Positions 52,439 to 55,893 of a stretch of DNA of 55,893 nucleotides are shown piece by piece. The notes beneath the pieces are model-generated. The model was not told where the DNA came from and made no database searches. It saw nothing but the letters and a program-made list of their open reading frames with translations. The stretch is from Odoribacteraceae bacterium (GTDB lineage: Bacteria > Bacteroidota > Bacteroidia > Bacteroidales > Marinifilaceae). Where the stretch lies: assembly GCA_031276355.1 (NCBI GenBank), contig JAISNC010000098.1, positions 1 through 55,893 on the forward strand. Reading direction: 5' to 3'. A program made the position numbers and the translations under genes. Positions within the stretch are counted from its first letter, which is position 1; each line of letters opens with the position of its first letter.

Positions 52439-53722
52439 ATGTCACAGATGATAGAGGTTAACGTCCATTCCGAGATCGGGAAGTTGAATGGCGTGCTCCT
52501 GCACACGCCGGGAGAAGAGGTGGAGAACATGACACCCGAGACGGCCCCGCGGGCCCTTTACAGCGATATACTGAATCTCGCCATCGCCAGGGAAGAGCAC
52601 AAGCAGCTCGCCGACGTGCTGGGAAAGGTAACGCGTGTCTATCAAGTGAAGGAGTTGCTGGCCGACCTGCTGAAGGAGGAGACCGTTAAACGGGAAGTGC
52701 TGGATAGGATCGAGAAGATAGAGCCTTTTATCGCCGAGGAGGGGCCCAAGGGGTCGCTCAAGGAGTGGCTGATGAACGAATCCGCGGCGAACCTTGCCCG
52801 TTTGTTGATCGAGGGGGTGGAGATGAAACGCGACACGCTGACCAAGTTCTTGAACAAGGACTGGTACGATCTGCGACCGCTGCACAACTGTTTCTTCACG
52901 CGGGATGCCGCCATGAGCCTGTACAACGAGGTACTGATAGGGAAGATGGCTAACGCCGTGCGCGATCGCGAGGCGGTGATCATGCAATCGATTTTTGACT
53001 TTACTCCCGGCTTGCGGGCCAAAACGCTCCTCTTGCCGACGGGCGATCCCGCCCGTGTTCCTACCATCGAGGGGGGTGACCTGCTCGTGGCCAGGGAGGA
53101 TATCCTGCTCATCGGCACGGGAACGCGCACGAACGCGCGGGCCATCGACCTGTTGATGTACGAATTTATCCGGAGAAAAGAGGATAAGGTGCAACATATC
53201 ATTGTCCAAGAGTTGCCCCATGCCCCGGAGTCGTTCATTCATCTTGACATGGTCTTCACCTTTCTCGACCGGGACAAGTGCATGGTCTACGAGCCGCTGG
53301 TGTTGAACCCCGGTCCCTACCAGACGGTGCACGTCAAGATCCATAACGGACGACTCCTCGGTATCCGCCGGGAGAAGAGCATTATCCACGCGTTGCGGAA
53401 ATTAGGCATGGATCTCGAGCCGGTCTTTTGCGGGGGCGATGACGAATGGAACCAGGAGCGGGAACAGTGGCACAGCGGCGCGAATTTCTTCTGCGTGGCA
53501 CCGGGCAAGGTGATCGGTTACGCCCGCAACAACTATACGGTGGAGGCGCTCGCCCGTGCCGGTTTCGAGATCATCCGCGCCCGCGATGTCATCCGCGACA
53601 AGGTAGATCTTGCCCACCACGAGAGGTACATGATTACCATCGAGGGATCCGAGTTGCCCCGCGGCGGCGGCGGGGCCCGTTGTATGACCATGCCCATTCA
53701 CCGCGATCCGGTGGAGTGGTGA
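52439..53722 (+). CDS. arcA: Arginine deiminase family protein
   Basis: This 427-residue protein has the guanidine-modifying fold of arginine deiminase, which turns arginine into citrulline and ammonia. The key residues are in place: the acidic IEGGDLL, H268-L-D270 in FIHLDMVF and the nucleophile Cys415 in GGGGARCMTMP. Length fits ADI (about 410). No carbamate kinase, ornithine carbamoyltransferase or arginine/ornithine antiporter lies nearby, so it is not in a classic arc operon. A related amidinohydrolase role cannot be excluded, so the symbol is tentative. Confidence 0.82.
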   Translation: MSQMIEVNVHSEIGKLNGVLLHTPGEEVENMTPETAPRALYSDILNLAIAREEHKQLADVLGKVTRVYQVKELLADLLKEETVKREVLDRIEKIEPFIAEEGPKGSLKEWLMNESAANLARLLIEGVEMKRDTLTKFLNKDWYDLRPLHNCFFTRDAAMSLYNEVLIGKMANAVRDREAVIMQSIFDFTPGLRAKTLLLPTGDPARVPTIEGGDLLVAREDILLIGTGTRTNARAIDLLMYEFIRRKEDKVQHIIVQELPHAPESFIHLDMVFTFLDRDKCMVYEPLVLNPGPYQTVHVKIHNGRLLGIRREKSIIHALRKLGMDLEPVFCGGDDEWNQEREQWHSGANFFCVAPGKVIGYARNNYTVEALARAGFEIIRARDVIRDKVDLAHHERYMITIEGSELPRGGGGARCMTMPIHRDPVEW

Positions 53723-53783
53723 TGGCGGGGATGTCTATCCACGAGTGGGATCTCGAACGGTGGCAAAAACCGGGATGTGTTAG

Positions 53784-53846
53784 TTCTATCTAACAAATTT
53801 ATTATTTCTATCTAACAAATTTGTTTTGTGTATAGAACAAATTCGT
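53784..53846 (+). repeat. Three direct repeats with 22-bp period upstream of the DUF4143 ATPase gene
   Basis: TTCTATCTAACAAATTTAT (53784-53802), TTCTATCTAACAAATTTGT (53806-53824) and a diverged GTGTATAGAACAAATTCGT (53828-53846) occur with exactly 22 bases between starts, about two helix turns. The core AACAAATTTGTT is palindromic in copy 2. They lie directly over and before the promoter, so they look like protein-binding operators. Confidence 0.75.
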
Positions 53847-53854
53847 TACCTTAG
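53825..53854 (+). promoter_or_regulatory. Promoter of the DUF4143-type ATPase gene
   Basis: TTTG at 53825-53828 and TACCTTAG at 53847-53854 are separated by 18 bases; the -7 box differs by one base from TAnnTTTG. The third 22-bp-period repeat fills the spacer, so a bound protein there would block transcription. The ATG lies 18 bases downstream. Confidence 0.5.
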
Positions 53855-53872
53855 CGGCAAAATTCTTGCAAC

Positions 53873-55069
53873 ATGAATTTATATCAAAGGACGTATGCGC
53901 AGGAACTCGCGAAAAGAATGAGCGAGCCGCGAATGTTTATGCAGGTTGTTTACGGGCCGCGCCAGGTAGGCAAGACAACGCTTGTTCGGCAAATGCAGAA
54001 ACATCTTTCATTCGAGAGTTCGTTTTTACTTGCCGACAACGTTCCAGCCGTCGATACCGGTTGGATCAAGCGTGTTTGGGACGAGGCAAGATTGAAATTG
54101 GCAAGATCACCGGGGAGTGAGTTTTTGCTTATTATCGACGAGATACAGAAGATAGAAAACTGGAGCGAAGCCGTTAAAAAAGAGTGGGATACGGATACAA
54201 TTGAAGGGCGTGATCTTAAGGTAATTTTACTTGGTAGTTCACGTTTGCTCTTGCAACAGGGGCTGACCGAATCGCTTGCCGGGCGTTTTGAAGCGACCTA
54301 TATTCCCCACTGGTCGTACACGGAAATGCGCGATGCTTTCGGATACTCGCTCGAGCAATATGTATGGCATGGTGCATACCCCGGTGCCGTTCCATTAATA
54401 AAAAACCGGGAACGGTGGACGGATTATATCCGTGACTCGCTGGTGGAAACCAGCATTTCGCGTGACATCATCATGCTTACAAAAATAGATAAGCCGGCTT
54501 TGTTACGCAGGTTATTTGAAATAGGTTGTGTATATTCCGCTAAACTTGTTTCTTTGACAAAAGTTCAAGGGAATTTGCAGGAACGGGGAAATATAACAAC
54601 GTTGGCAAACTACCTGCAACTGCTTGATGGGGCCGGATTGCTCGCGGGCCTTGAAAAATATTCGGGCAACGCAATCCGGAAACGTTCTTCCGTGCCGAAA
54701 TTCCAGGTGTATAATAACGCGCTATTGAACCAGGTGTTGAACTTGACTCTACAACAGGCAAAAGCCGACCACGAATTGTGGGGACAAATCATGGAGTCGG
54801 CCGTTGGGGCTCATTTGTTAAATCATTCCATAACAGAAAAATACTGCTTATATTATTGGAACGAGAAGAATCATGAAGTTGATTTCGTGCTGGAAAAAGA
54901 GAACGTCGTGATCGGTTTGGAAGTGAAATCGGGTAAGGAGAGCACCAGCCTCGGGCTGTCTGTTTTCTGTAAGCAGTTTAATCCCGAACACGTTTTCACG
55001 ATTGGCACCGACGGTATCTCGTTCGAGGAGTTTTTTACAATGAATCCTCGATGTTTTTTTGAAATATAA
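53873..55069 (+). CDS. AAA-type ATPase with DUF4143 domain
   Basis: This 398-residue protein has an N-terminal P-loop ATPase with Walker A GPRQVGKTT (about residues 28-36) and Walker B FLLIIDEIQK (about 83-92), and a C-terminal DUF4143 region ending in the nuclease-like strand DFVLEKENVVIGLEVKSG. Such proteins are abundant and mobile in Bacteroidales; the C-terminal D-E-K pattern resembles restriction-endonuclease folds, but the function is not established. Base composition is more AT-rich than in neighbours. It is controlled by a repeat-bearing promoter. Confidence 0.88.
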   Translation: MNLYQRTYAQELAKRMSEPRMFMQVVYGPRQVGKTTLVRQMQKHLSFESSFLLADNVPAVDTGWIKRVWDEARLKLARSPGSEFLLIIDEIQKIENWSEAVKKEWDTDTIEGRDLKVILLGSSRLLLQQGLTESLAGRFEATYIPHWSYTEMRDAFGYSLEQYVWHGAYPGAVPLIKNRERWTDYIRDSLVETSISRDIIMLTKIDKPALLRRLFEIGCVYSAKLVSLTKVQGNLQERGNITTLANYLQLLDGAGLLAGLEKYSGNAIRKRSSVPKFQVYNNALLNQVLNLTLQQAKADHELWGQIMESAVGAHLLNHSITEKYCLYYWNEKNHEVDFVLEKENVVIGLEVKSGKESTSLGLSVFCKQFNPEHVFTIGTDGISFEEFFTMNPRCFFEI

Positions 55070-55199
55070 CAATGCGATGGATGAGGTGCTTTAAAAGATG
55101 ATTCGATTATTTTAAACGGCATCGAGAAGCCGGGATGCATGTGGTAGCGTCATTAGCACCGGTATGAGCCACGCTTCCGAGGGCGTGACCCGTATTTAC
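55070..55199. other. Spacer after the DUF4143 ATPase gene
   Basis: No gene is visible. The last part may already belong to the degenerate repeat that follows. Confidence 0.3.
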
Positions 55200-55440
55200 T
55201 TGGCGATGCTTGAAAACTCGGTGATAGATAACGCAAACCGTTGCATCATGGTTGTCCTGGAACGATCCCGTCTCTGCGAGAGAGACCGCACGTTCCGATC
55301 GCGAATGTAATGCATCTCGCGCAAGTGACCAAACGATCTTGCCTTAAAATTCGTCTTTGGCCAGCGATACAACGTTTTTCCTCGATAGGCCGGGATGCCC
55401 TACTCGTTTCATGGAGAGCGGATAGCGGGCTGCGGTGACC
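55200..55440 (+). pseudogene. Degenerate repeat, possible IS66 transposase relic (copy 2)
   Basis: Alignable with 30280-30510, including GATA-ACGC near the start and GCCGGGATGCCCTACTCGT near the end. The frame reading YLAMLENSVIDNANR resembles the IS66 C-terminal pattern YL.....EIDNN..ENAIR, and the frame then breaks. The palindrome GTCTCTGCGAGAGAGAC is at 55270-55286. No intact transposase remains. Confidence 0.35.
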
Positions 55441-55804
55441 CGTGATGCCTGCCCGGCAAGTGGCCCGACTTCCCTCCCGGCGATCAGCCTGGAACACCTC
55501 GCTCGTCCGCGCGCCAACTTGCCTGAAACGTGGTTTCCCGGCGGGGGAGTCGCATGAAATGTTATAAAAGTTATAACATCCTCCCTCTCTCTTCGCCTTC
55601 TCGTCGCTCACGGCGAGCGCCTTGCACTTCCCGGGCGGTCTCTCTCGCAGAGACGGGCCTGTTCCGGGGTTTCCGGTGCCTTGTTCCTGGGTCAGGAACT
55701 TGCCCGTCTGCCGGGTGCTCCCGGCGTGTTGAAACCTTTCTTGACCCGCGTCGTGGTGTTTTCGCTCGTCGCGGGGGAGTGTTTGGAATGTCCGGGACGT
55801 AATC
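55441..55804. other. Leader region before the NusG/UpxY-like gene
   Basis: No convincing gene. A third copy of the GTCTCT...AGAGAC palindrome, in the opposite orientation, lies at 55638-55654. The region could hold a long untranslated leader, as is usual upstream of Bacteroides capsule loci, but I could not identify a promoter between invertible repeats. Confidence 0.35.
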
Positions 55805-55893
55805 ATGAAAACTGAACTATCAATCGCGTCGTGGTACGCGCTCAAGGTTTTTTACAACAGGGTGTTCGAGATCGAGGATTTCCTTCGCTCGGG
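55805..55893 (+). CDS. NusG/UpxY-like transcription antiterminator, N-terminal part (3' end outside window)
   Basis: An open frame runs from ATG 55805 to the window edge and begins MKTELSIASWYALKVFYNRV, then FEIEDFLRS. The SWYALKVFYN start fits the NusG N-terminal (NGN) fold as seen in Bacteroides UpxY proteins, which begin with WYA..V..N-type sequences and stand first in capsular polysaccharide operons. Only 29 residues are visible, so the family call is tentative. Confidence 0.6.
   Translation, partial: MKTELSIASWYALKVFYNRVFEIEDFLRS

Noticed and set aside
55246-55845. A 199-residue minus-strand frame
   Set aside because: It spans the decayed repeat and both palindromes, has no motifs and crosses the start of the UpxY-like gene.
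1-55893. CRISPR array, rRNA operon or integrated prophage
   Set aside because: I found no regularly spaced direct repeats of CRISPR type, no rRNA sequence and no run of phage structural genes. The only regular array is the three-copy 22-bp-period repeat at 53784.

Overview
This window comes from a high-GC member of the Bacteroidales (Bacteroidetes). Several signs point there. The -7 elements are of the TAnnTTTG type, with TTTG boxes about 20 bases upstream, instead of E. coli-type sites. Fimbrillin-like lipoproteins, a type III glutamine synthetase, paired DUF3857/transglutaminase-like proteins and a probable UpxY-like NusG homologue are all typical of the group. The coding DNA is GC-rich and strongly biased in third positions, which creates many long antisense reading frames that are not genes. 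I cannot fix the genus from the sequence alone.

Layout. (1) 1-1493: the 3' end of a fimbrial-tip-like gene, then a non-coding stretch with a 171-bp inverted-repeat element. (2) 1494-2657: a membrane-anchored class C beta-lactamase-like serine hydrolase. (3) 2922-19102: a complete division and cell wall (dcw) cluster on one strand: mraZ, rsmH, ftsL-like, ftsI, murE, mraY, murD, ftsW, murG, murC, ftsQ, ftsA and then two different ftsZ genes in tandem. (4) 19152-28117: a DEAD-box RNA helicase, the ribosome-assembly GTPase EngB, a 1137-residue uncharacterised protein with an AlbA_2/Schlafen-like domain, xseA, xseB and dacB. (5) 28118-30719: an accessory patch holding a nested-palindrome element with a 14-bp target duplication, a decayed tRNA, an AT-richer AbiEi/AbiEii toxin-antitoxin pair and possible transposase relics. 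(6) 30720-36296: a four-gene fimbrillin-like lipoprotein operon whose last gene is a paralogue of the truncated gene at position 1. (7) 36297-38272: two more inverted-repeat elements, tRNA-Arg(CCG), rnhB and a META-domain lipoprotein. (8) 38350-41681, minus strand: glnN and an aldo/keto reductase. (9) 41983-49274: a thioredoxin-like protein, purE (minus strand), hpt-obgE, two DUF3857 proteins and menG/ubiE. (10) 49312-53722: a secreted metalloprotease-like protein (minus strand), dapF-dapL and an arginine-deiminase-family gene. (11) 53784-55893: a DUF4143-type ATPase behind three 22-bp-period repeats, a repeat-bearing spacer, and the first codons of a NusG/UpxY-like gene cut by the window edge.

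How the genes fit together. MurE carries the DNPR motif of meso-diaminopimelate-adding ligases, and dapL-dapF in the same window make that amino acid by the LL-DAP aminotransferase route. The dcw cluster makes lipid II precursors (MurC, MurD, MurE, MraY, MurG), polymerises and crosslinks them at the septum (FtsW, FtsI) and organises the division ring (FtsA, FtsQ, FtsL, FtsZ). DacB trims the product.

The most unusual observation is the pair of divergent ftsZ genes directly after ftsA. Both keep their nucleotide-binding and T7-loop residues, but their C-terminal tails are completely different, which suggests a two-FtsZ division system. Other points of interest are a family of small inverted-repeat elements, the repeat array before the DUF4143 ATPase, a thioredoxin-like protein with NPPC in place of CxxC, and a transglutaminase pair in which one member has lost its cysteine.
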